NCBI GenBank assembly: GCA_016789105.1
Contig: JAEURN010000001.1
Location: 1-64,000 of the forward strand
From: Armatimonadota bacterium
GTDB taxonomy: Bacteria > Armatimonadota > Fimbriimonadia > Fimbriimonadales > Fimbriimonadaceae
Length of the DNA stretch: 64,000 nucleotides
Direction of reading: 5' to 3'
Position numbers and translations under genes: made by a program. Below, one piece after another: positions 8,347 through 17,325 of this stretch; within the stretch, counting starts at the first letter, position 1; the number at the start of each line of letters is the position of its first letter. The notes beneath the pieces are model-generated. The model was not told the DNA's origin. It made no database searches and saw only the letters and a list, made by a program, of their open reading frames with translations.

Positions 8347-10770
8347 TTGTTTAACTTGTTGGCCCAAACCCATGTTCCTGTGAACTCTCTGACATGGGTC
8401 GGGATTGCCGGAGGGGCGCTCGTCGCGGCGGCTGGGATCCTTGCTTTGTTTGGTTTTGTGGCGGCCTTTTTGGACAAACCCGTCCTGGCGGCCCGGGGGC
8501 TATGGGGCACAAGCCTCTGCCTGCTTTCGGCTTTTGTCGGCCTCGGGGTTTTGTTCGTCACCTCCCAATTCCAATTCCGCTACGTTCAACGGCATTCGGC
8601 TTACGATCACGAATTGCAATACAAGATCGCCGGCGTCTGGTCGGGGCAAGAGGGGTCGTTCCTGCTTTGGGCGATCGGCTCGGCCCTGTTCTGCTCCCTG
8701 GCCGTTTCGAAAACTGGGAAGTACAAGCGGTGGTTTTCTGGCGTTTGCTGCCTGTTTTTGGGTGCCTTGGCCGGAATCCTGATGTTCGAATCCCCCTTTC
8801 GGCTAAACCCGGCAGGGACGGATTTGCGCGATGGGTTCGGCTTGCCGGCCTCCCTCCTCAACTACTGGGTTGTGATCCACCCGCCGACGATTTTTTTGGG
8901 TTTTGGCTGCCTAACGGCGTTGTTCGCGTGGTCGGTTGCGGCGATGTTGCACCGGGATTTGGACACCTGGATCGACCAGGTTCGCCCGTGGGCGCTGATT
9001 GGCCTATCGTTTTGCGGCGTCGGCCTGTGCATGGGGGGGTTCTGGGCCTATGAGACGTTGGGCTGGGGCGGTTTTTGGGCGTGGGATCCGGTGGAGAACA
9101 CGTCTCTCGTCCCCTGGATATTCCTGGCCGTACTGATCCACGGAGTGATCGTCCAAAAGGCGAGATCCAAGTGGCATTGGCAGAACGTGTTTTATGCCGC
9201 GGCGCCGTTTGTAAGTTTTGTGTATGGCACGTTTTTGACCCGTTCCGGTTTCCTTGGCGACACGAGCGTCCACAACTTTGCGCAGATGGACCGGACGGCG
9301 ATGTGGATTTTGGTGGGCATCGGCGCGGCTGCCTTGGCCGGATTCGGCGGGGTATTTGCATGGGCTCGCAAGCGGATCGACGTGCCATCGCCCCAGCCCA
9401 ACCCCGGGTTCTGGACAAGGGAGACGTTTTATGCCTATGGCAACTGGTTCATGATGTCGGTCGGATTGGTGGCCGGGTTTGGAATGAGTGTGCCGCTCAT
9501 CCAATCCCTCCAGGGCCAACAACCCAAGGTGGTTGACGAACACCTTTACAACACCATGGTTTCGATCCCGTTCATGGTGGTGATGGTTTTGATGGCCATC
9601 GCTCCCTTGTTGAGCTGGCGTGCCGAGGGGTTGGCCAACTTCAAGAAATACTTTGTGAATTTGTTGGCGGCCACGATCGCTACCGTGGGTTTTCTTTTGC
9701 TTTGGGTGAAGTGGGGCGGCAACGAGGTGCAGGTCGGACCTTGGATCATACGGTTTCCGGGGATGGCGGCCGACCCTGGCAAACAAGTGCAGATGCTGCT
9801 TTCCGGCTCGGTGCCTGCGACTCCTTGGATTCTGTTTTTGATCGGGCTTTGCGCTTTTTCGGTCTACGCCACGTTGGTCAAAGCCTTTTTGCAGTTCCGC
9901 AAGAAGCCGTTGAGCTCGGCGGGGATGTTGACCCACATCGGGTTTGCCCTCACGATGGCCGGCTTGATTTTTTCGCGCGGGTTCGAGCAAAAGGTCACTG
10001 GCATCTCGGTTCATGAATCGAAGACGGTTTCGGCGTTCGGCTACAAGATGTCGCTTATGGGGGCGAGTTCGACTTTCGACAACCGGCACAACAAGATCGA
10101 GATCCGGTTGGACAATGGCCAGGATGTCCATGTTGCCCGCCCAGGCCTTTACTTTACGATGGGCCAGAACGGGATGCCGAACGAAAACGTATGGCCAGAC
10201 ATCATCTCGCGGCCGCTCTACGACATCTATGTCGTCGTCCGATCCTTCCAGTTCAATGAAGACGGAACTCCTGATTTTGGCGGGAGCGAACCACAACCGC
10301 TGTTGCCGGGCCAAACTGGCGTGTTTTTTGGCACGATGGCCACCTACCACGGCATGGAAACGGAAGGCACACCTGGGATGGCAGGGGCAAAGTTCACGGC
10401 GGTGATCACGATCGATACGGCCGAGGGGACCAAGACCGTCCGGCCCTATGTGAAGCTTGTGGGCCCCGGCCAGCTGGAGCGGCCTGTTGTCGATTTGGGC
10501 CACGGACTTGGGCTCATGTTGGACAGCATTAATGCTGCCGACAAGTCGGCCAACATCTCGTTCAAATACCTAACCCCGGCCTACCCTGTGGAGGTGTTCT
10601 ATAAGCCTTTGACCATATTGGTCTGGTGGGGGGTCGGTATCATGGCCGTTGGCGGCGGGCTCACTGCGTACTACCGGCGGAACCAACGGTCGGACAAAGG
10701 ACGCCGAGACGACACGCCAGCCCAGCCGGAACCCGAAACCGATGCAACTCAAGACCCTGTTGAAGTCTAA
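8347..10770 (+). CDS. ccmF: Cytochrome c heme lyase subunit CcmF
   Basis: 807 residues with about 14-15 membrane segments. The WWD heme-handling motif is clear (WGGFWAWDPVEN, residues of roughly 235-250), as are the conserved VVIHPPTIFLGF and the late HIGFALTMAGL histidine. CcmF takes heme from holo-CcmE and attaches it to apocytochrome CxxCH motifs. A large periplasmic domain with beta character (residues of roughly 555-730) precedes the last helix, followed by an acidic/polar tail. The start is TTG at 8347 with AGGCGG about 9 bases upstream; no closer ATG exists. The end overlaps panD by 29 bases. Confidence 0.93.
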   Translation: MFNLLAQTHVPVNSLTWVGIAGGALVAAAGILALFGFVAAFLDKPVLAARGLWGTSLCLLSAFVGLGVLFVTSQFQFRYVQRHSAYDHELQYKIAGVWSGQEGSFLLWAIGSALFCSLAVSKTGKYKRWFSGVCCLFLGALAGILMFESPFRLNPAGTDLRDGFGLPASLLNYWVVIHPPTIFLGFGCLTALFAWSVAAMLHRDLDTWIDQVRPWALIGLSFCGVGLCMGGFWAYETLGWGGFWAWDPVENTSLVPWIFLAVLIHGVIVQKARSKWHWQNVFYAAAPFVSFVYGTFLTRSGFLGDTSVHNFAQMDRTAMWILVGIGAAALAGFGGVFAWARKRIDVPSPQPNPGFWTRETFYAYGNWFMMSVGLVAGFGMSVPLIQSLQGQQPKVVDEHLYNTMVSIPFMVVMVLMAIAPLLSWRAEGLANFKKYFVNLLAATIATVGFLLLWVKWGGNEVQVGPWIIRFPGMAADPGKQVQMLLSGSVPATPWILFLIGLCAFSVYATLVKAFLQFRKKPLSSAGMLTHIGFALTMAGLIFSRGFEQKVTGISVHESKTVSAFGYKMSLMGASSTFDNRHNKIEIRLDNGQDVHVARPGLYFTMGQNGMPNENVWPDIISRPLYDIYVVVRSFQFNEDGTPDFGGSEPQPLLPGQTGVFFGTMATYHGMETEGTPGMAGAKFTAVITIDTAEGTKTVRPYVKLVGPGQLERPVVDLGHGLGLMLDSINAADKSANISFKYLTPAYPVEVFYKPLTILVWWGVGIMAVGGGLTAYYRRNQRSDKGRRDDTPAQPEPETDATQDPVEV

Positions 10771-11104
10771 GCTCCATCACGGGCGGATCACATATGCCAA
10801 CCCCGATTACGTGGGCAGCATCGAGATCGACGGGGATCTGTTGGATGCCGTCGGGATAGTGGAAGGCGAGCTTGTGCACATCTGGGCCGTCGACCACAAA
10901 TCGCGGATTCAAACTTATGCGTTTAAGGGCCCCAAGGGGGTCATCGGCCTAAACGGGGGCGCCGCACACTTTTTTGAGAAGGGCGACCGCGTGATCATCG
11001 CGGCCTTTGCGCTCAGCGACGACCCGGTGACGCCCAAAGTGCTCTTGCTGGGCGACCAGAACCAGGTTCTGCGCGAGTTGCAACCGTTCACGGTGTTGGG
11101 GTGA
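10742..11104 (+). CDS. panD: Aspartate 1-decarboxylase proenzyme
   Basis: 120 residues starting at ATG 10742 (MQLKTLLKSKLH), inside the end of ccmF. PanD converts aspartate to beta-alanine for pantothenate and CoA synthesis. The self-cleavage site Gly-Ser is visible in DYVGSIEID, giving the pyruvoyl Ser25. Further family motifs are SRIQTYAFKGPKG and GLNGGAAHFFEKGDRVII. The usual ITEANL-type segment is ITYANPD here. It overlaps pyrE by 4 bases, so ccmE-ccmF-panD-pyrE may be one transcript. Confidence 0.95.
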   Translation: MQLKTLLKSKLHHGRITYANPDYVGSIEIDGDLLDAVGIVEGELVHIWAVDHKSRIQTYAFKGPKGVIGLNGGAAHFFEKGDRVIIAAFALSDDPVTPKVLLLGDQNQVLRELQPFTVLG

Positions 11105-11682
11105 CGATGTCAGGAAACCAGGCGATGCTCGAACAGCTCCTCGAGGAGTCGGGAGCCATCCTGAGGGGGCATTTCAAACTCACATCGGGACGGCATTCCG
11201 ATGTCTATTTCGAAAAATTCCGCGTGCTGGAAAACCCTGCCGCCTTGAGCGCACTTTGCCGCGAGATCGCCGAACGATTTGCCGGGCAGGCAGACATCGT
11301 GGCCGGGCCAACAACCGGCGGGATCATCATCGCCTTTGAAGTGGCTCGCCAAATGGGGGTCTCGGCAATTTATGTTGAGAGCGAAGACGGGGTCAAGACG
11401 TTGCGCCGCAACGCAGTGATCCCGGCGGGTTCCCGCGTCTTGGTTGTCGACGACGTGCTCACCACCGGCCTTTCCGTCCAAGAGACGATGGATGCGGTCA
11501 GCCGGTTCGGTGGGACAGTCGCCGGGGTGGGGGTTTTGATCGACCGCTCATCCCAATCGCTGGATTTTGGGGTGCCCTTCTTTGCGGCCTACCAAGTGCA
11601 GGCACAAAGTTGGGCCCAGGATGAGGTTCCGGACTGGTTGTCGGCAATCCCGGTTGCCAAGCCAGGGACGCGGAGTCAGTAG
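11101..11682 (+). CDS. pyrE: Orotate phosphoribosyltransferase
   Basis: 193 residues from GTG 11101; ATG 11107 is an equally good start. PyrE makes OMP from orotate and PRPP. Seen are LTSGRHSDVYFEKF, VAGPTTGGIIIAFEVA, and the PRPP-binding VLVVDDVLTTGLSVQE, the classic 13-residue phosphoribosyltransferase motif. The arrangement resembles the PyrE of Thermus-like bacteria. The end overlaps the convergent trpS by 7 bases. Confidence 0.93.
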   Translation: MTMSGNQAMLEQLLEESGAILRGHFKLTSGRHSDVYFEKFRVLENPAALSALCREIAERFAGQADIVAGPTTGGIIIAFEVARQMGVSAIYVESEDGVKTLRRNAVIPAGSRVLVVDDVLTTGLSVQETMDAVSRFGGTVAGVGVLIDRSSQSLDFGVPFFAAYQVQAQSWAQDEVPDWLSAIPVAKPGTRSQ

Positions 11683-12665
11683 AGCCCCATCGCTTCCCGG
11701 ACTTTGGCCATGGTTTCCGAGGCCACGGATCGGGCTTTTTCGGCGCCGGCGGCGAGGATCGCCTCGATGTCCCCGTCGGAGATCTGAGCCCGGCGTTCCC
11801 TCATCGGCCGGAAGTATTCGTTGACGGCTTCTGTCAGTTCCTTTTTGTTCTGCATGCACCCGCGTTCGCCGGCAACATCTTCTGCCCATTGTGTTTGCCA
11901 ATCGGGCGAATAGAGCTTGAGGTATTGGCACACCGCGCACCCTTCCGGGATGCCGGGGTCGGACTTTTTGATTTTTGTGGGGGTGGTGAACGCGCTTTTG
12001 ATCTTCTCAGCGGTTTCGTCTTCAGTGTCGCTGAGATAGATGCAGTTGTCGTAGCTTTTGCTCATTTTGCGCATGTCCAATCCGGGGACTTTGGCCCGCG
12101 TCTCGTCCTCGGGGATCATGTACTTGTACGGTTCGAAGAGCTCAACTTCAAACAAGCGGTTGAACCTCTGCCCGATGTCGTTGCCGATTTCAAGGTGGGG
12201 GGCTTGGTCGCGGCCGACGGGTACGCCGTAGGGCCGGTAAAGCAAGATGTCCGCCGTTTGGAGGACGGGATATCCGAGCAGGCCGTAAGGTTCCCGTTCG
12301 GCTCCGCCGATGTCGGCCTGTTTTTCTTTGTAGGTTGGGTTCCGTTCCACCCACCCCAGCGGTGTGACCATGCTGAGCAACAGGTGCAGCTCGGCATGTT
12401 CTTTGACGTGGCTTTGCACAAACACTGCCGATTTATCTGGGTCGATTCCCGCTGCGACGAAATCCTTTGCCACCGCCCGGGCGTTGTGGCCCGACTGGCG
12501 GTCGGTGTTGGTGGTGAGCGTGTGCCAGTCAGCGACCATGCAATAGAGTTCGAATCCTTCGTTTTGCAGGGCCACCCAGTTGCGGAGGGCACCTTCGTAG
12601 TTGCCGATGTGCAGCTTGGGATTGGTGCTGCGCATCCCGCTCAAGATGCGATTGTTTTTGCTCAC
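11676..12665 (-). CDS. trpS: Tryptophan--tRNA ligase
   Basis: 329 residues from GTG at 12665 (VSKNNRILSGMRSTN); the longer open frame upstream is not conserved. Class I synthetase motifs are present: HIGN in PKLHIGNYEGAL and KMSKS in LDMRKMSKSYDN, plus DQAPHLEI and GYPVLQTADILLY. It charges tRNA-Trp in the cytoplasm. AGGGA about 10 bases before the GTG is the likely RBS. It lies downstream of the M50 protease and lysA on the same strand. Confidence 0.95.
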   Translation of the reverse strand: MSKNNRILSGMRSTNPKLHIGNYEGALRNWVALQNEGFELYCMVADWHTLTTNTDRQSGHNARAVAKDFVAAGIDPDKSAVFVQSHVKEHAELHLLLSMVTPLGWVERNPTYKEKQADIGGAEREPYGLLGYPVLQTADILLYRPYGVPVGRDQAPHLEIGNDIGQRFNRLFEVELFEPYKYMIPEDETRAKVPGLDMRKMSKSYDNCIYLSDTEDETAEKIKSAFTTPTKIKKSDPGIPEGCAVCQYLKLYSPDWQTQWAEDVAGERGCMQNKKELTEAVNEYFRPMRERRAQISDGDIEAILAAGAEKARSVASETMAKVREAMGLY

Positions 12666-12706
12666 GGGGCCATTTTCCCTGCTTTGGGCGGCACCGGCCC
12701 GGGGCT

Positions 12707-13357
12707 TCACCGTCCGAGGAGGAACCGGAGCAGGAAGATCGCTGGCCGTTCCAACACCAATCCGAGGAGGCTGAAGTTGGAGACTTGGCCTACCAGCACC
12801 AACAAGAGCAGCGCCGGGGTGCCGACTGTCCGGTTGAACTGGAACCACTTGAGCCGCACCGGCTCTGGCAACAGCAAGCCAACCAGCCAGTGCCCGTCCA
12901 ACGGGCCGAAGGGAATGAGGTTGAACAACATCAAAGAGATGTTGATGAGAACGCCCAAGAACAAGAATTGGAATAGAAAGCCAGATTCGGAGATGTTGGG
13001 GACGAACGGGGCAACGACCCGGAACACGACCGCATAGGCCATGGCTTGAACAAAATTACACAGGGGGCCAGCCATCACGCTGGCAAACCAATCCCAGCGA
13101 GGGTTGTGCATTTTGGCCGGGTTGACCTGAACCGCCTTTCCCCACCCGATCCCGAAGCCGGTCAAAGTCGTCATGACGATCATGATCGTCCCGAAGAGGT
13201 CGAAGTGTTTGGTGAGGTTCAAAGTCACCCGGCCCTGCTGGCGCGGGGTTGGGTCTCCGGAAAGGTCAGCGACCTTGGCATGGGCATATTCGTGCAGGCC
13301 GATCGCAAAGAAGATCACGATTAGCGAAGCGATGACATAGTCAGGGGTGATAGGCAT
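12707..13357 (-). CDS. Site-2-type M50 metalloprotease, membrane
   Basis: 216 residues from ATG 13357, which shares one base with the lysA stop (TAATG). It has four to six membrane segments. Zinc ligands are in HEYAH (residues 22-26), and the third ligand is in the LIPFGPLDG motif (residues of roughly 155-164). This small rhomboid-free S2P group (like YwhC/Rip-related peptidases) lacks a PDZ domain. Its substrate is unknown. It sits between lysA and trpS, a link of convenience and not of pathway as far as can be seen. Confidence 0.87.
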   Translation of the reverse strand: MPITPDYVIASLIVIFFAIGLHEYAHAKVADLSGDPTPRQQGRVTLNLTKHFDLFGTIMIVMTTLTGFGIGWGKAVQVNPAKMHNPRWDWFASVMAGPLCNFVQAMAYAVVFRVVAPFVPNISESGFLFQFLFLGVLINISLMLFNLIPFGPLDGHWLVGLLLPEPVRLKWFQFNRTVGTPALLLLVLVGQVSNFSLLGLVLERPAIFLLRFLLGR

Positions 13358-14643
13358 TACAAATCCTCCGGTAGGCATTCCCGCGAAAGGAGATCCTGCC
13401 ACGTTTCGGCCTTTTGGAGGATATCCACTCCCCCATTCTCCCTCACCAGCACGGTTGCCGGCCGGGGATACCGGTTGTAATTGCTCGCCATACTGCTCGA
13501 ATACGCCCCGGTGGACAGAGTGACCAGGACGTCGCCCGGGGCGGTGTCGGCCGGAAGGTCGGCCTCCGCGATCAGCATGTCGCTTTCGCAATGCCTGCCG
13601 CTGACCCTCGTCGGGTGGTTGGGCGGAGTTTTGCCCACAACATAGGCGGCGTATGCCGCCCCGTAAAGTGCGGGCCGAGGATTATCGGCCAGTCCCCCAT
13701 CTACGACAACATACCGGCGCGAAGCCCCATCCGGCAACGGGACATCTTTGACCACCCCGACCCGGTAAAGCGTGACCCCGCATTCGGCGATCAGGGATCG
13801 GCCAGGTTCCTGGACGAGCTTTGGGAAGAGCCCACCCAGGCTGAGGGCATCCCGGACGCCGCGGCTGAGTTCGGCGCAGTAATCAGCAACCGGCATGGGG
13901 AGTTCATCCGTATACCGGACGGCCCGTCCGCCCCCGAGATTGAGCACCCGGGCCTCGAACCCGCACATTGCCTTCATGTGAAGGGCGAATTCCGCAAGTT
14001 TCTTCCCGGCTTCGATCTGGGCCACCGGATCCAGGAGTTGGGATCCGACATGGCAATGGAACCCCGCAAGGTTCAACCCCCGATCCAGGCAAAACTGGAC
14101 CGCTTCTTCGGCCTGCCCCCCCAGGATGCTGAACCCGAACTTGGTGTCTTGTTGACCGGTGCTAATCTTTTCGTTGGTTACAGGCAGGACGCCGGGGGCC
14201 AGCCGGAGCATCAGCTCGGTCTGGCACCCGATCTCGGCCAAGTGGCGGAGCTCCCCGCTATTGTCGACGACAATCTGTCCGATCCCCGACTGGATGGCGA
14301 ACTCGATTTCGAAAGCAGATTTGTTATTGCCGTGGAGATGGCAGTCGGCAGCCGGGATTCCGGCTTGCAAAGCAGCCATAAGTTCGCCGGCGCTGGCGCA
14401 ATCGATGCGGCACCCTTCTTGCCAGGCGATGCGGAGGATGCCGCACACGCTGTTGGCCTTGCTGGCAAACGTGAGCTCCCCACCCGGTTCAACGGCAGAA
14501 AACGCTTGCCGGTAGTTTCGGATCGTCGCGCGGAAGTGGGCCTCGTTCACCACGTAGAGCGGGGTGCCAAAACGCTGGGCAAGATCGGCGGCCAAACCAT
14601 CGTCCGGACTCCATCGGGGGTCGGGCGGGCAAGGAACCATCAT
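13357..14643 (-). CDS. lysA: Diaminopimelate decarboxylase
   Basis: 428 residues, standard length. It makes L-lysine from meso-diaminopimelate with PLP. Motifs are the PLP lysine in TFASKANS, HGNNKS, the GFHCHVGSQL helix, LNLGGG, QEPGRSLIAECG and the CES motif of the partner active site (GRHCESDML). The start is either of two adjacent ATGs (14643 or 14640). A TACAAT box lies 3-6 bases upstream with no Shine-Dalgarno, pointing to a possible leaderless transcript. Confidence 0.94.
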   Translation of the reverse strand: MMVPCPPDPRWSPDDGLAADLAQRFGTPLYVVNEAHFRATIRNYRQAFSAVEPGGELTFASKANSVCGILRIAWQEGCRIDCASAGELMAALQAGIPAADCHLHGNNKSAFEIEFAIQSGIGQIVVDNSGELRHLAEIGCQTELMLRLAPGVLPVTNEKISTGQQDTKFGFSILGGQAEEAVQFCLDRGLNLAGFHCHVGSQLLDPVAQIEAGKKLAEFALHMKAMCGFEARVLNLGGGRAVRYTDELPMPVADYCAELSRGVRDALSLGGLFPKLVQEPGRSLIAECGVTLYRVGVVKDVPLPDGASRRYVVVDGGLADNPRPALYGAAYAAYVVGKTPPNHPTRVSGRHCESDMLIAEADLPADTAPGDVLVTLSTGAYSSSMASNYNRYPRPATVLVRENGGVDILQKAETWQDLLSRECLPEDL

Positions 14644-14739
14644 CGGATTGTATCACTGCCTCCTTGGCCCACTGGGCGGCATTCTGGCCCGGTGGCCAAC
14701 CCTTCTTGGGAAGTTGCCCGTCAGAATGCTTGGAACACT

Positions 14740-15678
14740 ATGAAACGGATCGCATTGTTTGCCGGGGCCTTGTTCGCTTTGGCCGTTGCCGCCCACGCCC
14801 AAGAAGACCGCCCAATGCTTGTCGTCAATGGGCAGTCGATCATGCGGAGCAACTACATCAAACGGATGGAAGTTCTCCCGGGGGTTGGCAAGCAGTACGG
14901 GAACACGGTTGTGACGGCGATGCCCGGCTTTTTGACCCTGCAGGCGATGGTGAACGAAATGCTGACGCTACAGCTGGCCGCCGACCAGGGGGTGACCCCT
15001 TCGGAGGCGCAGATCACCGAAGAAATCGACTTCCGCACCAAGGAAAATCCAGATTACGTCAAGGCCTTTACAATGTTGGGGTTCACGATGGCCGACTTGC
15101 GCTATGACGTGAAAGTCCAGTTGGCCGAGTTCAATGTCATCACCAAAGGCATCAACATTGCCGACGCCCAAGTCACACGATATTACGAGGACAACAAAGC
15201 CAGGTTCACAAAGCCCAAACGTTACGCCCTGCGGGTCATCGCGGTCAATTCGGCCGATTCAAAGAAGCAGGTCGATGCCGCGCTCTCTTCGGGCAAGAAG
15301 TTTGCCGATGTCGCGGCCGAAATGAGCATTGACCTGACCACAAAATATGATGGCGGTTACATGGGTGAAATCGCCGAAGAATCGCTTTCGGGAGAAGTCA
15401 AGTCGCTGGTTACCGGGCTCAAGGCCGGCCAAACAACGCCATGGATCAAAGCACCCACCAGCGAAGTCAAGATCTACCTTGAAAAGGTGTTGCCCGAAGA
15501 AGTCGTCAAGCTAGACGATGTACTCAAGCGAAAAATCCGCAACAAGCTGATGGTGGACCGCGGCGGCGTGAAAAACGACATGGCGAAGCTGATGGACGAG
15601 GCCCGCAAAAAGGCACGTGTGGAATACCAGGGCACGCCGTTTGACGATGATCTCAAACAGCTGTTTTCCGGCGGTTAG
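14740..15678 (+). CDS. Periplasmic peptidyl-prolyl isomerase-like protein (PpiC/SurA type)
   Basis: 312 residues from ATG 14740. The signal peptide (MKRIALFAGALFALAVAAHAQ) is clear. A SurA_N-like helical part (MLVVNGQSIMRSNYIKRMEVL, NEMLTLQLAADQGV, ITEEID) is followed by a parvulin-like domain at residues of roughly 160-260 (RYALRVIAVNS, GKKFADVAAEMSID, GGYMGEI) and a basic, helical C-terminus. It probably folds exported or outer-membrane proteins. A frame open far upstream (13414) is only the antisense of lysA. Confidence 0.85.
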   Translation: MKRIALFAGALFALAVAAHAQEDRPMLVVNGQSIMRSNYIKRMEVLPGVGKQYGNTVVTAMPGFLTLQAMVNEMLTLQLAADQGVTPSEAQITEEIDFRTKENPDYVKAFTMLGFTMADLRYDVKVQLAEFNVITKGINIADAQVTRYYEDNKARFTKPKRYALRVIAVNSADSKKQVDAALSSGKKFADVAAEMSIDLTTKYDGGYMGEIAEESLSGEVKSLVTGLKAGQTTPWIKAPTSEVKIYLEKVLPEEVVKLDDVLKRKIRNKLMVDRGGVKNDMAKLMDEARKKARVEYQGTPFDDDLKQLFSGG

Positions 15679-15698
15679 GATCAGAGATCTCCCCTGCC

Positions 15699-16700
15699 AT
15701 GCCGGAATCCGCTGAAGCGTTGCTGTCCCGGTTCGGTCTGGCCGGCCCGTACCAAGTGCACTATGCGCCTCTTGTGCTAGCCATCGACCAGAGGGCGCAC
15801 CAGGTGTTCTATGGGTTCGGGCCCGAACTGCCAGATCGTCTCCGGCAGATTTACGGTCAGGAGTTCCCCGTCGGCGACCCCCTCGTCGTCCCGGCGCAAG
15901 ACCAGTTCCATGCCGGCGGTTTGCCCGGATTGGTGCAGGTCGTAGACCGGCTTCTGGGCCCCGGCGGTTGCCCGTGGGACATCGAACAAACCCACACCAG
16001 CCTGAAGAAATACTTGTTGGAAGAATCTTACGAACTGTTTGAGGCCATCGATTCCAACGACCTGGGGGCGATGCGCGAAGAATTGGGCGACGTGTTGCTC
16101 CAACCCCTCATGCACGCCCAAATCAGGCGGCGGGACGGCGATTGGGGGATTGATGAGGTGGCCCGCGGGATCACCGACAAGTTGATTCGGCGCCACCCGC
16201 ACGTTTTTGGCGGGGAGTCGGCGGCCGATTCGGAAGCCGTGCTTAAAAACTGGGATGCCGTCAAACGGGCAGAAAAAGAGGATCCAACTCGTTCGATCTT
16301 GGCCGGGATTCCCCATTCCATGCCGGCCTTGATGCTAGCCATGGAGGTGAGCAAGCGGGCGGCGCGGGCGGGGTTCGAATGGCCGGACATCGACGGAGTT
16401 TGGGAAAAATTCCGTGAAGAAGAGTCGGAACTGCGCGAGGCTTTGGCCTCGGGCTCCCGGGAAGATCAGGCATCAGAACTCGGCGACTTGCTGTTCACGG
16501 TTGTGAATCTGGCCCGGTGGGCGAAAATAGACCCCGAGGAAGCCTTGAGGCAAATGGTGGCTCGGTTCCGGTTGAGATTCCAATCGATGGAGTCATTGGC
16601 AGGCAAAGCGCTTACTGAGCTTTCTGCCGATGAATGGGACCAATTGTGGAACGAGGCGAAAGCAGCGGCCGCCAGCGACCAAACCCTAGCCGGCGGATGA
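15699..16700 (+). CDS. mazG: Nucleoside triphosphate pyrophosphohydrolase MazG with N-terminal extension
   Basis: 333 residues. Two MazG repeats are visible: first GGCPWDIEQTHTSLKKYLLEESYELFEAI with EELGD, second EEESELREAL with ELGDLLFTVVNLAR. Each carries the EExxE and ExxD magnesium ligands. The enzyme hydrolyses NTPs, including aberrant ones, to NMP and pyrophosphate. The first 75-80 residues are an unassigned alpha/beta stretch; in some relatives such as YabN a methylase-like domain sits here, but this one is too short. Its end overlaps the convergent RNA methylase by 15 bases. Confidence 0.9.
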   Translation: MPESAEALLSRFGLAGPYQVHYAPLVLAIDQRAHQVFYGFGPELPDRLRQIYGQEFPVGDPLVVPAQDQFHAGGLPGLVQVVDRLLGPGGCPWDIEQTHTSLKKYLLEESYELFEAIDSNDLGAMREELGDVLLQPLMHAQIRRRDGDWGIDEVARGITDKLIRRHPHVFGGESAADSEAVLKNWDAVKRAEKEDPTRSILAGIPHSMPALMLAMEVSKRAARAGFEWPDIDGVWEKFREEESELREALASGSREDQASELGDLLFTVVNLARWAKIDPEEALRQMVARFRLRFQSMESLAGKALTELSADEWDQLWNEAKAAAASDQTLAGG

Positions 16701-17237
16701 CCCGAACACGGCCGCGTAGGCGACGACAGCCGCCGCCGATGCCACGTTGAGGCTCCTCCCTTTACCGAACATGGGGATGAAGACGGCAAAATCACATTGC
16801 TCGATGACTTGGCCGTAGATTCCGCCGCCTTCGTTGCCCAGGACAAGGCAGGTTTTTTCGGGGAATCGGAATCCGTTGACATCGACGGCGCCTTCGGCGA
16901 TTTCCACAGCGACCAAGCTCCACCCTTCGGATTTCATCGCGGCGATGGCATCGTCGTGCCGGGCAAAGTGCCGCCACGGAATGCGCCGGTGCTGTCCCAT
17001 GCTTGTCACGGCGACCATGGGATTGGCCTCAGGCTGCGGCGACTTTCCGGTGAGGGTGATTTGGGTTGCCCCGCAGGCATCGGCCAATCGGAATAGGCCA
17101 CCGACGTTGTATCCGTCCTCCCAATCTTGGGCCAAGAAGGCGATTTGGGGCCGGGCGGCATATTTACGCCTCATATCTTTGTGCAAGGACCGCACACCGG
17201 TTTTGCTTTGGATCGTTCTTCCGTGGGAGCCCGCCAT
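16686..17237 (-). CDS. SpoU/TrmH-family RNA 2'-O-methyltransferase
   Basis: 183 residues. The SPOUT-fold motifs are clear: motif 1 NVGGLFRLADACGA, motif 2 CLVLGNEGGG(I)YG, and motif 3 FIPMFGKGRSLNVASAAAVVAYA. It lacks the extra N-terminal substrate-binding domain of TrmB/RlmB-type members, so it resembles the short TrmL/TrmH-like enzymes. It methylates a tRNA or rRNA ribose using SAM; the target cannot be told. Confidence 0.88.
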   Translation of the reverse strand: MAGSHGRTIQSKTGVRSLHKDMRRKYAARPQIAFLAQDWEDGYNVGGLFRLADACGATQITLTGKSPQPEANPMVAVTSMGQHRRIPWRHFARHDDAIAAMKSEGWSLVAVEIAEGAVDVNGFRFPEKTCLVLGNEGGGIYGQVIEQCDFAVFIPMFGKGRSLNVASAAAVVAYAAVFGSSAG

Positions 17238-17325
17238 TTGCCCTACTTGCGGATGCTACCAGGGCTTGGCGGATGTGACGGTCTGGGAATCCTGCACGTC
17301 TGTTTCGCGTTACTAGGAATCAACT

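Noticed and set aside
9004-10503. 499-codon minus frame across ccmF
   Set aside because: Antisense of a strongly conserved ccmF; product is His/Arg-rich with no family features.
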